Shown here one piece after another: positions 24,055 through 35,526 of a stretch of DNA of 64,000 nucleotides (within the stretch, counting starts at the first letter, position 1; each line of letters starts with the position of its first letter). The DNA is taken from contig WPIO01000039.1 of NCBI GenBank assembly GCA_009760855.2, positions 311,501-375,500 of the forward strand. The letters run 5' to 3'. The notes under the pieces were generated by a model. The model had not been told where the DNA came from, searched no databases, and saw nothing but the letters and a program-made list of their open reading frames with translations. Source of the DNA: Cristatella mucedo (Eukaryota > Bryozoa > Phylactolaemata > Cristatellidae). Position numbers and translations under genes: made by a program.

Positions 24055-24675
24055 TTTCATTCGAAGGGTGAACCTGTGGGTTGTTACGATTGCTATTATT
24101 GGTAAATATATCCGAAGGAAAGCACGCGTGGGAAGAGTGGGTTCTTCGCTAACGCCTGCAGATCATTTCCATCCGATTTCGATGTCTGAGCTAACAGAAT
24201 GAGAGAATTGGGAAATTGCATCGACGGCGCTGGTGACGGCCAGTGCCACCAAAAAGATAGACCTAAGTAGCGCTGGCCTCCTTTGGAAGGGCGGGGGGGG
24301 GGGGCCGACAGTACTCGCAGTTGCTTTGCCCGAGTTGCTTGCACGAATTCAACCAAATCTCCGAGACAGGAAGTCCTGTACATCTTCTCTTGTGTATTTT
24401 CAACATAAATTCATTTATTTAAAGTGATTAGCTCGTTGCTATGACTACTGATAGTTTTTCATTAGCCTTTAAGCATCCTCACGGCTAGTTTCTCCCCGCG
24501 AGCAACCCTTTCAGCTCGGTCTTGGGTGGCAAGTTACTGGTCCTGTTAGCAATAACTGGTATAGAACGACCACGAGCTCAGGAACACAAAGGCCTTTGAG
24601 ATCTAGTTGCTATAGCCTCACCCGACCACCGGGAAAATGAAGGTATTAACAGACCTGGAGCAAAACGAAGACGTT

Positions 24676-24831
24676 AGCTATTTAACAGCCTCATTTATGT
24701 AGCGGCAGAAGATTCTTAATCGCTATCACCACCGCTTGCTGTGGGCAACACAGAATTGCCCGCTTCACGGCTCGAACCCACGTCCTGGGTCGTGAAGTGC
24801 CTTACGGCTGGGCTAAGACCCAGCTAACGAT
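24676..24831 (-). mobile_element. SINE-A, minus strand
   Basis: On the minus strand it reads TGGGTCTTAGCCCAGCCGTA (A box), then GTGGGTTCGAGCC (B box), GATAGCGATTAAGAA in place of the usual body, and a GCTGTTAAATAGCT end. Confidence 0.88.
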
Positions 24832-24849
24832 GCTTAGCGTTTCTGGCTA

Positions 24850-24915
24850 ATAATAGTAACAATTATTAAAATTTGTCATAGCGCCCTCGGGAACTCATGC
24901 TTAGAGCCTGTTAAC
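24850..24915 (-). mobile_element. LINE/SINE-type tail fragment, minus strand
   Basis: A TAA-rich start is followed by CATAGCGCCCTCGGGAACTC, the reverse complement of the shared LINE tail. The rest is missing. Confidence 0.6.
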
Positions 24916-26502
24916 ATTAGCAGTAGTGCTTTGGATTAGCTTTTGGCTACAGAAGCTTAGAAGCTGCACTGCTGTTCTATGATCAATCAGCCTGCGATCC
25001 TTTGTCCCTACAGTCAACCATACTTGCAGATCTGGCTGCGATAGACCGTCCAACGAGCGTACGCTCAAGTACGATCGCCATCTCACTGCTCCCCACCGTC
25101 AACAGGGACAATAATCTAGATCAAAAGACATTCATGTCTCCGGAGTGAAGAATGCACGTACTGAGGAATCGATTGAGTATGTTTATACTGTTATAGAGTC
25201 CACTGAAGGTCGCTTAGGACGGGCTGCCAGCAAGCTAATCGCTTGCTAATTGATGCTTTCTCTGATCTGCTGCTGTCGTTCGACTGTGATCCGTACTTTT
25301 CCCTAGCAGTATCGGCTATTCACCATCCATCATGTATCTCACTTTACTCTCCTTTGAATTGGTTTTGGCCGATCGAGTTTTGCCGCAAAATAAAACGGCG
25401 GCCAGCAGCGAGCATTCACAGCGAACTGGCCGTCAGTGTTTCTGCTTGGCCGCCGAGTCGGACCCAGTGAAATACATCATGTAGTCGGGCATGCACTAGC
25501 TTTTACGATGCAAAACTGCAAAAATAATCATATACCGGCAGGATAAGCTGGAAGTTTGTATGCCGAGGTTCTGGGGGGGACGGGCAATGCTGCCCCACCA
25601 TGCGAACAGAACGTTTGCACGTTGGCACGTTGGCTCCGAGTTTTCAGCTTCAGGTTGGTGAGCTGCTAGAGCTGCCCGGGGCGACTCTACCGCTGATCAG
25701 CTGCTTCCGCACTGCTGCCGCCATGCTGGTGCGCCCCGCTGATCAGCACCGTGCTCAAACAGCCGTCCCTGAAGCAGCACACAGTGTCGGTCGGTGGGTG
25801 CTGCCTGCACGTTTGTCTTATCGGCAATCGAGGTGTGCCGAAAGCGGGATTTATGATTGCTTCCGGTGTATGCCTCATGCCTTAACATTCTTTCGAAGAG
25901 ACAAACCCCAAGACAGCTATCTTCGGCTGCCGGGAGATAGGATCGATGTACCAATATTTGGGCACTCTATCTAGCTCGATGTCGCTCGTACGTATATGTA
26001 CGTATATGCTCTTACGTATAGGGTATGTAGGTCTTTTGCATTCAAGTCACTCGTCCTATCGGATGGCGATTCTTCCGCATGAATGATGGAGAGGGAGGAG
26101 CTCGGAGCTCTGCCTCGCCTCTGACTGGCTATTTGTAGCGGCTCGGGGCAAAGTGTCCCTGCTGCCGCCCTGCACCGAGCCGACTGCAGCGGCGCTAAGC
26201 CCCCGCCCCCCTCCTGCGCTAGCCTGAAAGTCCTCTAGTACTACCCTGCAGGCCCTCCTCACCGGAAGCAGTGTGTCGTTAGTCTGGCAGACCGTTTCTT
26301 TCCGACTGGAAAATGACAATTCGTCGAACGCTAATGTGAAAGTTCTGCCTGTGGAAAACCTGCCGGCCGGATTAAATACCTGTTCCTTAGCTAGTTCAGG
26401 GTGAGGAAAAGTGCAACTGTCAATTTAAAAGTCGAAAGTTGAGCTTTCCCAAGTTGAGCTTTGTGACTATGGCTTGCTATGCTTTCAACTTGGCTAGCTC
26501 CG

Positions 26503-26508
26503 TTTATT
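26503..26508 (-). terminator. Possible poly(A) signal of the synaptotagmin gene
   Basis: AATAAA on the minus strand, about 470 bases past the stop codon. Position alone supports it. Confidence 0.3.
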
Positions 26509-26708
26509 CTCTACTATAGAGTGCCTTGCTAGGACAAAAGCCGCAGCGAATGAATGCATGGCTGACGAACGTGCCGACGAGCACGACGACTAGCTACATG
26601 AACTTCTCGGCAGCGGACAGCTTGAAGGAAAAGAGGCCATTCCCCGTGGGGAGAGTATAAATAAGGTCGCGTTTAATGTAAACGATCGAGCGAAATAATG
26701 ATTTCTTA

Positions 26709-26749
26709 GCTCTTCGAGGAGCGACACAAAAAGTCACTCCTCGAAGAGC
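26709..26749. repeat. 17-bp inverted repeat in the synaptotagmin 3' flank
   Basis: Arms 26709-26725 and 26733-26749 pair with one mismatch around the loop ACAAAAA. It lies about 230 bases past the stop and would be transcribed in a 3' UTR if the poly(A) signal at 26503 is used. Confidence 0.88.
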
Positions 26750-26979
26750 CGCTGTCGGTCGCCCTGGGCGGTACTATGCGCTTCGCTGTGTCTGTCAGCT
26801 GTGCCCTCCCCCGCGTTAGATGGAAGGAAAGCCCTGCGACGGCACGATGCCGCCGCGACCGCAGCTCCGGGCGTGCTGCAGCGTGAGGAGATGGGCGTCC
26901 CGGCTGGGCAGGGTAGGCGGCCTGTCGGTCCGGCACTGCCTCGGGCACCGCCGTGAGTTCGCTGGCTGACTCGAGCTCG

Positions 26980-27290
26980 TCACGTCATATGTCGCAATAT
27001 CTGCCAGTTGGTGACGAGCTGCTTGGGCGTGGAGAGCATCTCGTTCCAGTGCTTCTTCTCTGGATCGCCGCTCTTGCTGCTGAGCAGCAGCTCGCCAATG
27101 CGGTCGTTGCTCGACCACTTGTCGTAGTCCATCACGTGGATATGTATGCCCGTGTCTTTGATTCGGTCCACTGGCACGTCGAATGCGAACGACTCGTTGT
27201 AGACCGGATTCAGAGTCTTCATCTTGATGGACGTCTTCTTTTTCTCCACCTTCGCACCCTGGTACTTGAGCCACAGCTTGACGTATGGAT
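26980..27290 (-). CDS. Synaptotagmin, exon 5 (C2B domain, C-terminus)
   Basis: Encodes residues 291-392 of a calcium-sensing vesicle membrane protein that drives membrane fusion. It holds most of C2B: PYVKLWLKY, the basic KKK patch (about 306-308) that binds acidic lipid and SNAREs, NESFAFDVP, and VMDYDKWSSND with calcium ligands D344, D346 and D352. SKSGDPEKKHWNEML resembles the SWKSGPGEVKHWKDMI stretch of synaptotagmin 7. The protein ends NWQILRHMT, so the family's C-terminal WHxL motif is WQIL here. The acceptor is CTCCTTTTAG and the stop TGA is at 26980-26982. Phase 1 in. Confidence 0.96.
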
Positions 27291-27430
27291 CTAAAAGGAG
27301 CCTGAGCAGGTGCACGCCGGAGCTGAGCGAGCAGCGCCGGCCGCACGCGGCGGCGGGCGAGAGCAAAAGCAGCAGAACGAAGAGATCGGCGAGCAAGTGT
27401 CACAACGTGCCCAGCTGAGTGGCCGCTCAC

Positions 27431-27545
27431 CGGAGCTTCCGTTGACGTCTTTTGCCTTGAGATTCCTCGCCTGCAGGATGGCGACCGTTAGCTTGCCGAC
27501 GGCTGAGTTGTAGCAGAGTGAAACCTGCAGCTCTCCGAGGCCTCT
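27431..27545 (-). CDS. Synaptotagmin, exon 4 (start of C2B)
   Basis: Encodes residues 252-289: RGLGELQVSLCYNSAVGKLT, then VAILQARNLKAKDVNGSS. D284 is the first C2B calcium ligand, and the codon for the second (D290) is split across the next intron. The acceptor is TGCTTGCAG and the donor GTGAGC. Phase 0 in, phase 1 out, with a 140-base intron (27291-27430) to exon 5. Confidence 0.95.
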
Positions 27546-28878
27546 CTGCAAGCAGACAATCCCCCGACCGGCGGCTCCGATTGGCCCCGCAGACTCAAGG
27601 CGAATAAAGCGTGAGCACCCGATCTCTCGGCGTGTCGGCGCGCTCGTGCTGCTGTCTCTGAAGGGGGGGGGCTGGTGCACGCCGGCTCGCGTGACCAGAT
27701 CAGATGCCCGAGTGACCTGATCAGATGCCCGACGCTCTGCCTGCTGTGCGATGCCTTTAAGCAAGCACTCCCGCAGGCTAGCATCGCAAGTGGCAGCCGT
27801 CGACGTCGGCGGCACTTGGGCGTCAATCCAACGGTAGGAGGAGGCCAGTCACGCCGCCGCCGGGACGCAGTCTGTGAAAGTGACAAGTGGAGATAACTGG
27901 CCAGCGCCTTGCCCGGTGTGGAACTGGCCGTGCTCACCCATCTGCCGAGCAGTTGGATCGTAGCAGCGGCTTAAAACTTGCTGGGTACGTTTTGAGTGGT
28001 AGCTAAGCTGATCTGCATCGTGCAAAGACACGGCAATGTGCTTTTTCTTTCCGTCGGCCCGATAGGAGTCTCTTTCTCCTACACGGCGGTGGCGAAAATG
28101 GAGTAGGTCAATGCACCAGGGAGTGGGAGCAGTCTCCGTCAGAACATCTCGGCTCCGCTAGAGGTCGGCTTGGTAGCTTGAAAAATTTTTGGTTGCCACC
28201 GGCGGATTATGCTGGGGCTTCGGTGAGGCAGCACGCTTTGTTTCCAATTTTAAGCATTAAAACTATTCGAATTAAGAGGCAGAGCTAAACCTCTCTGCCA
28301 GGGGCCACGCTGGGAGGGCCCTGTGCATTTTCACGTTCGTGGCTTCCTTTGTCGCTCGAAATGGCGATCGAACAGCACGCGCCAACGGATATCCGCCATG
28401 CCCCATTCAGAAAAACCGGCCGATGAATGAGATAACAAGAATGAATGCTGCCGGTTTGCTGAGCAGAGCGTGCCTTACTCCCCGAGGAAAACGGAAGTAT
28501 TCAGAACAGAAATTAAGAGTGGAGAATCTCGCTCTCGCTGTTGTCGGACCAGTTATCGTTCAAAGACAGGCTGCTAGCAGCCGAGCTAGCAGCTCATCAA
28601 TTTCAACGGCGAAGTTTTCTCGCCATCGAATAAGATCACGGCGGCTTCAGGTCCATACTTCGACGAAACCCCCGGGGGCTTCTTCCGAGCGCTTATAGGC
28701 CTCTAATAGGCTCCTCAGGGTGTTCAGAGCTGTGTTGAAAGTCCGGCGGAGGCTTTAACCAGGCACTTCTTTCGACAGCTCCTACCAGGCACTTCAAGAG
28801 GCGATCGAACCCCTCCCGACCCAGCACCCGGCAGCGGGGTAGTCCCAAAAGTCGCTAGCCGGCGAGAGCTGTACTTAC
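27546..28878 (-). other. Synaptotagmin intron 3
   Basis: GC-rich near 27600-27900. No mobile element or exon recognised. Confidence 0.6.
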
Positions 28879-29048
28879 CCTATCGCCTTGGCACGGTGCC
28901 AAATAGCGTCGACACCCGACCGGTTCGCTCAAGTTGACGTCGGATAGCTTTATCTCAACTTCTCCGATTGGATCATCTTTGCTGAACCGGTCAAAGTCGA
29001 GCACCTGCAGCACCAACGTCTTGCTCTCCAGCTTCGACAGAGGGAAAC
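28879..29048 (-). CDS. Synaptotagmin, exon 3 (C2A second half)
   Basis: Encodes residues 195-251: FPLSKLESKTLVLQVLDFDR, then FSKDDPIGEVEIKLSDVNLS and a YLAPCQGDR end. D212, D214 and D220 are the later C2A calcium ligands. The FDRFSKDDPIGE string is a close family match. The acceptor is TGCCTTAG and the donor GTAAGT. Phase 1 in, phase 0 out. Confidence 0.96.
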
Positions 29049-29097
29049 CTAAGGCAGGCACCCAGTGTTAACATAGACGTGAGCACCCGCCCGCCCG

Positions 29098-29115
29098 CCC
29101 CCCCCCCCCCCCCCG
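29098..29115. repeat. C/G homopolymer in synaptotagmin intron 2
   Basis: A run of about 17 C on the plus strand, which is a G-run on the transcribed sense strand, about 50 bases before the exon 3 acceptor. Confidence 0.9.
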
Positions 29116-29210
29116 CCGCCGTGCCACCACCCTCAAAGAAAGGCGAGGGTTTGCTGTGACTGTCGCCAGGCAGGGATGAAGGGCTGTCTCTTTCTGAGGG
29201 CCCACAATGC

Positions 29211-29370
29211 CGTCACGGGGCAGGTTAAGGAGCTGGCGCTTCACGATCGAGGGCAGCAGTGGTTCGATTCCTGCAGAAGGTAGTTTTTTAAATGGTCCAC
29301 AGCCAGTGGGGGTGATAACCACCGAGGTCCTTCTGCCTCCATATAAATGAGGGTGCTGAATCAGCAAGCC
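29211..29370 (+). mobile_element. SINE-A, antisense in synaptotagmin intron 2
   Basis: Diverged copy: GGGGCAGGTTAAGGAGC head, B box GGTTCGATTCC, body GGTGATAACC and end AAATGAGGGTGCTGAATCAG. Confidence 0.8.
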
Positions 29371-29488
29371 TTCGCTTTCAGAATCATTGTCCGAAAGCAG
29401 TGAATTTTTTCTATCTGCTTGAGCTGAACCCGAGATCTCAACCCAGACGAACCGTGAACAGCATTCAATCGCTGGGCGACCTACTTCC

Positions 29489-29552
29489 AGGGACCAACAT
29501 GCCCATACGAGCGACGGCTGCAGCCGTCGCTCGTATGGGCATGTTGGTCCCT
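29489..29552. repeat. 64-bp perfect palindrome
   Basis: Two 32-bp arms (29489-29520 and 29521-29552) pair with no mismatch and no loop; the centre is GCTG|CAGC. It lies in synaptotagmin intron 2. Confidence 0.97.
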
Positions 29553-30759
29553 AAATGCGAGGTAGGGAGAGACACGCTACTCGATCGCCGCCCGAGGACA
29601 ATGAGCTAGTGAGCTCAAGGAAAGCCGGCCTCGAAAAGAGGAGCCAGAGGCTGGCCGGCTGGCTACCCGCGCCTCAGACTGCTGCTGGATGTGCGGCCAC
29701 GTGACTTCGGCCGGATTTACGTAAATAATCAACCTAAATAATTTTGAACGCGACTCCGTCTGTAAACACAAGTCGCCGATGTCACTCTTACGTTTTGACC
29801 TTTTTATATTTATAGTATCGCTACGATCGATCGTACAGCTGTCATGTCAAAAAGCAGAGTAAATACTCCGTAGGTGAAATTAAACACTTGTGCATTGCAT
29901 TATGAAATATTGTGGAATGCTGGTAATTTAATTGCATCTTTCGAGATTCTCTCTTATTAGTAGGGATACAATTTAGAGCCTGACAGGGAAAGTCTGTTTC
30001 AGTGACAGTCTGCCAGTCGGAGGGTCATTTCGAAGCTACACGACGATATGCATCGTCTTTAGTTTTCGTATTGAATATCGTATCAACGCGATTATTCGCA
30101 ACTACCTAGTAATGATGTAATATAATAGGCCCCCAATTGAATAAAATCTCTTCCTGTGCACTGCTCGCATGCTGCAAAGGAAGACAACGAAAGATTACCA
30201 AATGAATGGATTAATGGATTACCAAACTTTCAAGAGACAGGGAGAGAGAGACAAGACAGACAAGACAGACAGACAAGACAGACAGACAAGACAGACAGAC
30301 AGAGACAGACAGACAGACAGACAGAGACACAGAGAGAGACGGGGTTGATCCTATGACCTCCAAAAATCTTAGTCCTGGTTTCACCTAAGTTGAACCAACT
30401 AATCTGGGAGCCGCTGCTCCTGTGAACTGCTTGAGATATCTCATCCACACCCTAAGTGTTAATAGCCGGACGTTACCATCCCTGCAGACATCACTGAAGG
30501 CTCACTGGAAGGCTCGGGATAAATAGTGTCATCACTGCAAGGTACACAATAATGAAGCCACATTCACCCATTCACTACTAACCCTTTATCTACTACTAAC
30601 TTAACTAAACTAAGGTCGGCTTCGTGGAAGTAGGGCGCTCAGCCTGTCAAGGGACACGCAGCCAGTCGGGGATCTGGGTGTCGCAGGCAAGAGATGATGC
30701 AAGCGACAGCAGCAGGCTGAGCGAGATTGGCATGGTGGGAAGACTTGGCTCGAGCGTAC
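29553..30759 (-). other. Synaptotagmin intron 2, remainder
   Basis: AT-rich around 29770-30150. Holds a GACA-type microsatellite (listed separately). Nothing else recognised. Confidence 0.5.
30235..30340. repeat. (GACA)n-type microsatellite
   Basis: About 100 bases of GACA and GACAAGACA units with GA interruptions, in synaptotagmin intron 2. Confidence 0.95.
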
Positions 30760-31061
30760 CCTCGAAGTAGAACGTCTCTTTCCACACAGGATTCAGCGTC
30801 TTCATTTTTATCTTCGACTCTAGGCAGTACTTCTTGCTACCCGGTGTTATCAAGACCTTGACGTACGGGTCAGAGGTGCCGCTTATATCCTTGGCCAGCA
30901 GACCGTTGGCTTTCACAGCGCGAACCTCCAGGTTCTGGTTCTCCAAGTCGTACTTCAGGGCGTACGTCAGGTCGCCGAGGCCCCTGTCTTCGCCGAGCGG
31001 CTTTCGGTCTTCCTCGTCGAGAGCATCCAGGCGGACGTTGTTGACGAGGCTTCGATAAAGG
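30760..31061 (-). CDS. Synaptotagmin, exon 2 (linker and C2A first half)
   Basis: Encodes residues 94-194. An acidic linker (LDALDEEDRKPLGEDRGLGD) is followed by C2A: LTYALKYDLENQNLEVRAVK, AKDISGTSDPYVKVLI with calcium ligands D152 and D158, and KMKTLNPVWKETFYFEG. The donor is GTACGC, phase 1. The upstream edge is uncertain. The AG before 31061 gives phase 2, which matches exon 1 and makes the whole coding sequence divisible by three. A TAG at 31118-31119 is also followed by open frame but gives phase 0. Both acceptors have weak pyrimidine tracts. Confidence 0.85.
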
Positions 31062-31179
31062 CTGACGTCTACGCCGAACGTGCCGTTGACTGTCTGTACG
31101 CCTGCTACCGCAGCACCCTACAACTCAGCGAACGTCGGACGGCGTTCATAATGCGCCGCCATCCGTTCAGGATATATAA

Positions 31180-31312
31180 TTCCTTTTTATAGCGTCATAA
31201 GAGAACTTAATCTCTATTCCGGCGCTTCACATATGCCACGGGGCTCGAGCTAACGACCTCGGTCCGACCTTGGTCCCCGGGGCGAGCACCTTAACCGCTG
31301 GGCCAAACCAGC
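31180..31312 (-). mobile_element. SINE-B, minus strand (synaptotagmin intron 1)
   Basis: Minus-strand reading: TGGTTTGGCCCAGCGGTTAA (A box), GAGGTCGTTAGCTCGAGCCC, GGCATATGTGAAGCGCC, then AATAGAGATTAAGTTCTCTT and a tail. It lies about 120 bases beyond exon 2, in sense with the gene. Confidence 0.92.
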
Positions 31313-31615
31313 GAAGAAAATAAGAATGCTCGAAACCGTGCTTGCCCTAATCATCGATTGGTAACGGAATACGGAATCATAGATATCCGGAGCCCTAATT
31401 GTATAGCAGACTCTAGGGTGCTGCTGCTCCCGAGCCTGTCCGGCTGAGCAGCTACTTAAAACGAAGACAAAGCACCGAGTTGACCTAGCAGGCCTAGCCC
31501 GGCGGCCATTGCATTCGGCAGGCCTAGCCCGGCGGCTGGAGGAGACCATTGCATTCGGCAGCAGGCGGGCGGCGAGTGCTGGTATATACTTGGCAGTTTA
31601 GTTTAGTCGTTCGAA

Positions 31616-31779
31616 GAAAACAGCCTCTTTTGAACAGCGACAGAAGAGCCTTTACGACTATCCCCGTCACCTGCAGTTGGCAATAAAGGATCGCCCACGG
31701 CAGGATTCGAACCCACGACCTCGGGACCGATGTCGTGAAAAGCAACCACCTTACCGTGTGAGCGCCATCACGGCTCACC
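31616..31779 (-). mobile_element. SINE-A, minus strand
   Basis: Minus-strand reading: GAGCCGTGATGGCGCTCACA, TAAGGTGGTTGC, B box GGGTTCGAATCC (perfect), GATAGTCGTAAAGGCTCTTC and AAAGAGGCTG end. Confidence 0.92.
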
Positions 31780-32230
31780 GATCGAACTCGTGGGCAGATA
31801 ACTCTGGGACAGATTCGTGGGGCTACATTCTCCATCTCAGCTTGTCTGAAGTTTGTGCTCAGACGATTTGACATCAAGCGTTTTAGCCCGTAAAGATCAG
31901 CTGGGGGTGCATTTCCGATTCAGACGCCCAAATTGCCCTCCAAAAATGCGACGCGAAGCAAAGGTAATTATAGGCTGCTGAGCCAGCTGGACGCACTGGC
32001 CTCGTCCGGCTGCGACGTCCACTAAAGAACAGCGAGCCATTCACTAACTTATGTACTCGCCTAGACTAGGGTCGGCCCACTAGCTCCCTAGCTCGTGGCT
32101 TCCTGCGATTTGCAGCCGACAGCCACGCTGTGCGAATGGAAGTCTTGCGCGTTCGACTGCTCGAAAAAAGACGTAACGCAGCCGTTAAGTTGTAATAAGT
32201 GCAGTGAAGAATTGTGCATGAAGATTGAAG

Positions 32231-32336
32231 TGCATGAAGATTGTAAATGTTTTATACTAATGCTAAGCACTCTGTATGTACAGGTACGTACAGTATGTAA
32301 ATTTTTTTTTCGTACAGCTCCAACAGCAACCATTCG
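32231..32336 (+). repeat. Dispersed repeat D, copy 1
   Basis: About 105 bp (from GAAGATTGTAAATGTTTTAT to CAACAGCAACCATTCG), almost identical to 34244-34349. Only a few substitutions and a short T-run length change separate the copies. Confidence 0.95.
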
Positions 32337-32477
32337 TCAGCAGACACATCAGGGTTACTTGGATTGGATCGAACATTGCAGGAAGATCTACGCCGGGATC
32401 TGGGCTGAGCAGCTACCGCCTGCCAGTGGCCGAGTAACGCCCACGCGTATGAAAATGCAGAGTGAAATGAGCGAACG

Positions 32478-32565
32478 ATGATGATTATAAAAATAGTAAT
32501 AATACAAGTGTACGGAGAAGTGAATCTCCTTCTAGGCACTCTACAGGTGTTGCACGGGAAATGAT
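32478..32565 (-). mobile_element. LINE-type tail fragment, minus strand
   Basis: An AATAATA start, then the reversed tail with GTGAATCTCCTTCTAGGCAC. Only the 3' end of the LINE is recognisable. Confidence 0.7.
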
Positions 32566-33890
<1,325 letters not shown>

Positions 33891-33950
33891 TGTGTATATA
33901 TGAAAATGAACCATTTTGTATGTACCCCGTCAGACAACTTTTCAATGCAA

Positions 33951-33951
33951 T

Positions 33952-34021
<70 letters not shown>
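33951..34021. repeat. (TA)n-(GA)n compound microsatellite
   Basis: A short TA block runs directly into about 48 bases of pure GA. Together with 33760-33890 it forms a compound array in synaptotagmin intron 1. Confidence 0.97.
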
Positions 34022-34027
<6 letters not shown>

Positions 34028-34243
34028 GTGCACGCAACGGGACAGTTCACGTGAACGGTCATGCCACGAGTGCACCTATTTATTTTATTTGTCAGCGGCT
34101 ACGAGCGACTACGGCTAGGAAAAAGAGAATACTGACTGCTTTATAACTGCGAACGCGCGCGTTCAATGAGACTGTGCACTGTGTACCCGGCAAAACAAAC
34201 TTCGTGTAAGAAATCCACGTACATAGACAGCACTTACAGGATG

Positions 34244-34349
34244 CTTATGAAGATTGTAAATGTTTTATACTAATGCTAAGCACTCTGTATGTACAGGTAC
34301 GTACAGTGTGTACATTTTTTTATTCGTACAGCTCCAACAGCAACCATTC
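34244..34349 (+). repeat. Dispersed repeat D, copy 2
   Basis: Second copy of the repeat at 32231-32336, in the same orientation about 2 kb away. Both share the partly palindromic GTATGTACAGGTACGTACAG. Confidence 0.95.
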
Positions 34350-34797
34350 GATTGTTTACTTTCAAGGAGGCGCCAGCAGGCAGCTGATACAGTGCAAAAA
34401 GAACCCCAAGGTTGTTATCTAGTTTATCTCACAGACGGACTGAGCCTTAAATGAAATGGCACCCGCGGTGCTCCCCTTTGAGGCGGCGGTGGCCTTAATC
34501 GAATGCATCCGTCGTACGTTTCAATTTGTGAAGCGTTCGCCTCTCTTATCGGATTCTCGGGTTTAAATCTCGACAATACCAGCACGCACACGCTATTTTG
34601 TCTCGGAAAGCGGGACTTCAGATCGTAAACGTAGCCAAACGCAGCTCGCTGGACGTTGGTCTATAGTTTGCGGTTTCTGCGTCACGTGGCTCGATTTCCC
34701 TAGTCCCGGCCAATCTCTCTGTCCGGGCCTGATTCGATACCTACTGTCAGATCAAAGGATTACTTCAAGCGGCCAGGCTAAATGACATATCGCAGCG

Positions 34798-35060
34798 AAA
34801 TAATAATAATAACACAGTTGATATTACGCCCTCAGAGAACTCGATCTCTTTCTAGGTACTTTATATTTGCTGCAAAGGAATGAAAGTGCACAATAGCTTA
34901 GGAGATATGATTATCGGGTCAGGAGTCAGAAGCCTCACGCGTATATTGTGGTAACTCGGTCCGAAGGACACTAAATCGGAGCTGACGAGTCAGAAAAGCA
35001 CGTATGTGCTGTGGTAGCTATGACAACAAGCTCTCTTTGACCCTGGTTTATCGTCCGTCA
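34798..35060 (-). mobile_element. L2-like LINE 3' end, minus strand
   Basis: AATAATAATA start, then the reverse of the shared tail (ACGCCCTCAGAGAACTCGAT, CTCTTTCTAGGTACTTTATA) and GCTGCAAAGGAA. The far edge is approximate. Confidence 0.78.
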
Positions 35061-35376
35061 AAAAAGGAGAGCATTGGAAGAATACAAGCCAAGAAGTGCT
35101 TGGCCTAAGCAATTACCCCTGGAGGGAGGGACGCAATACAAAGAATCGTGCAGTGACGTTGCAGGCCAACCATTCTGCCTAGGCAAGCGTACAGCGCCTT
35201 CTTGGCGATGCTTAAATTTGTAACTGTGATTATCAGCAAATTGCATTTTAGAGACAGCTATTTTTATAGCGAGTCTAATAGACTGTGGAAATGCAATTGA
35301 AGACAGGCTCATCAACTAGCGATGCTAAAGCCTCAGGAAGTACTTTGATGAACTCAAGTACTAGCTTGAGCCGCCG

Positions 35377-35526
35377 TGGTTTGGCCCAGCAGTTAGGATG
35401 CTAGCCTCAACCAAGGTCGGCCAAGGTGAATGTATTTGAATACCAAGGTCGTGCTCGAGCCCCGTGGCATATGCGAAGCGCCTAAGTAGAGATTAAGTTC
35501 TCTTAGGGTGGTACACAAATGAATTA
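35377..35526 (+). mobile_element. SINE-B
   Basis: TGGTTTGGCCCAGCAGTTAG head, GCTCGAGCCCCGTGGCATAT, then GAAGCGCCTAAGTAGAGATT and AGTTCTCTTAGGGTGGTACA. It is antisense to the synaptotagmin gene. Confidence 0.92.

Larger units (their letters stand above)
24916..26979. other. Intergenic DNA downstream of the synaptotagmin gene
   Basis: No gene recognised. Contains a minus-strand AATAAA at 26503-26508 and a hairpin at 26709-26749. An open frame at 25600-25974 plus has no recognisable features. Confidence 0.4.
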
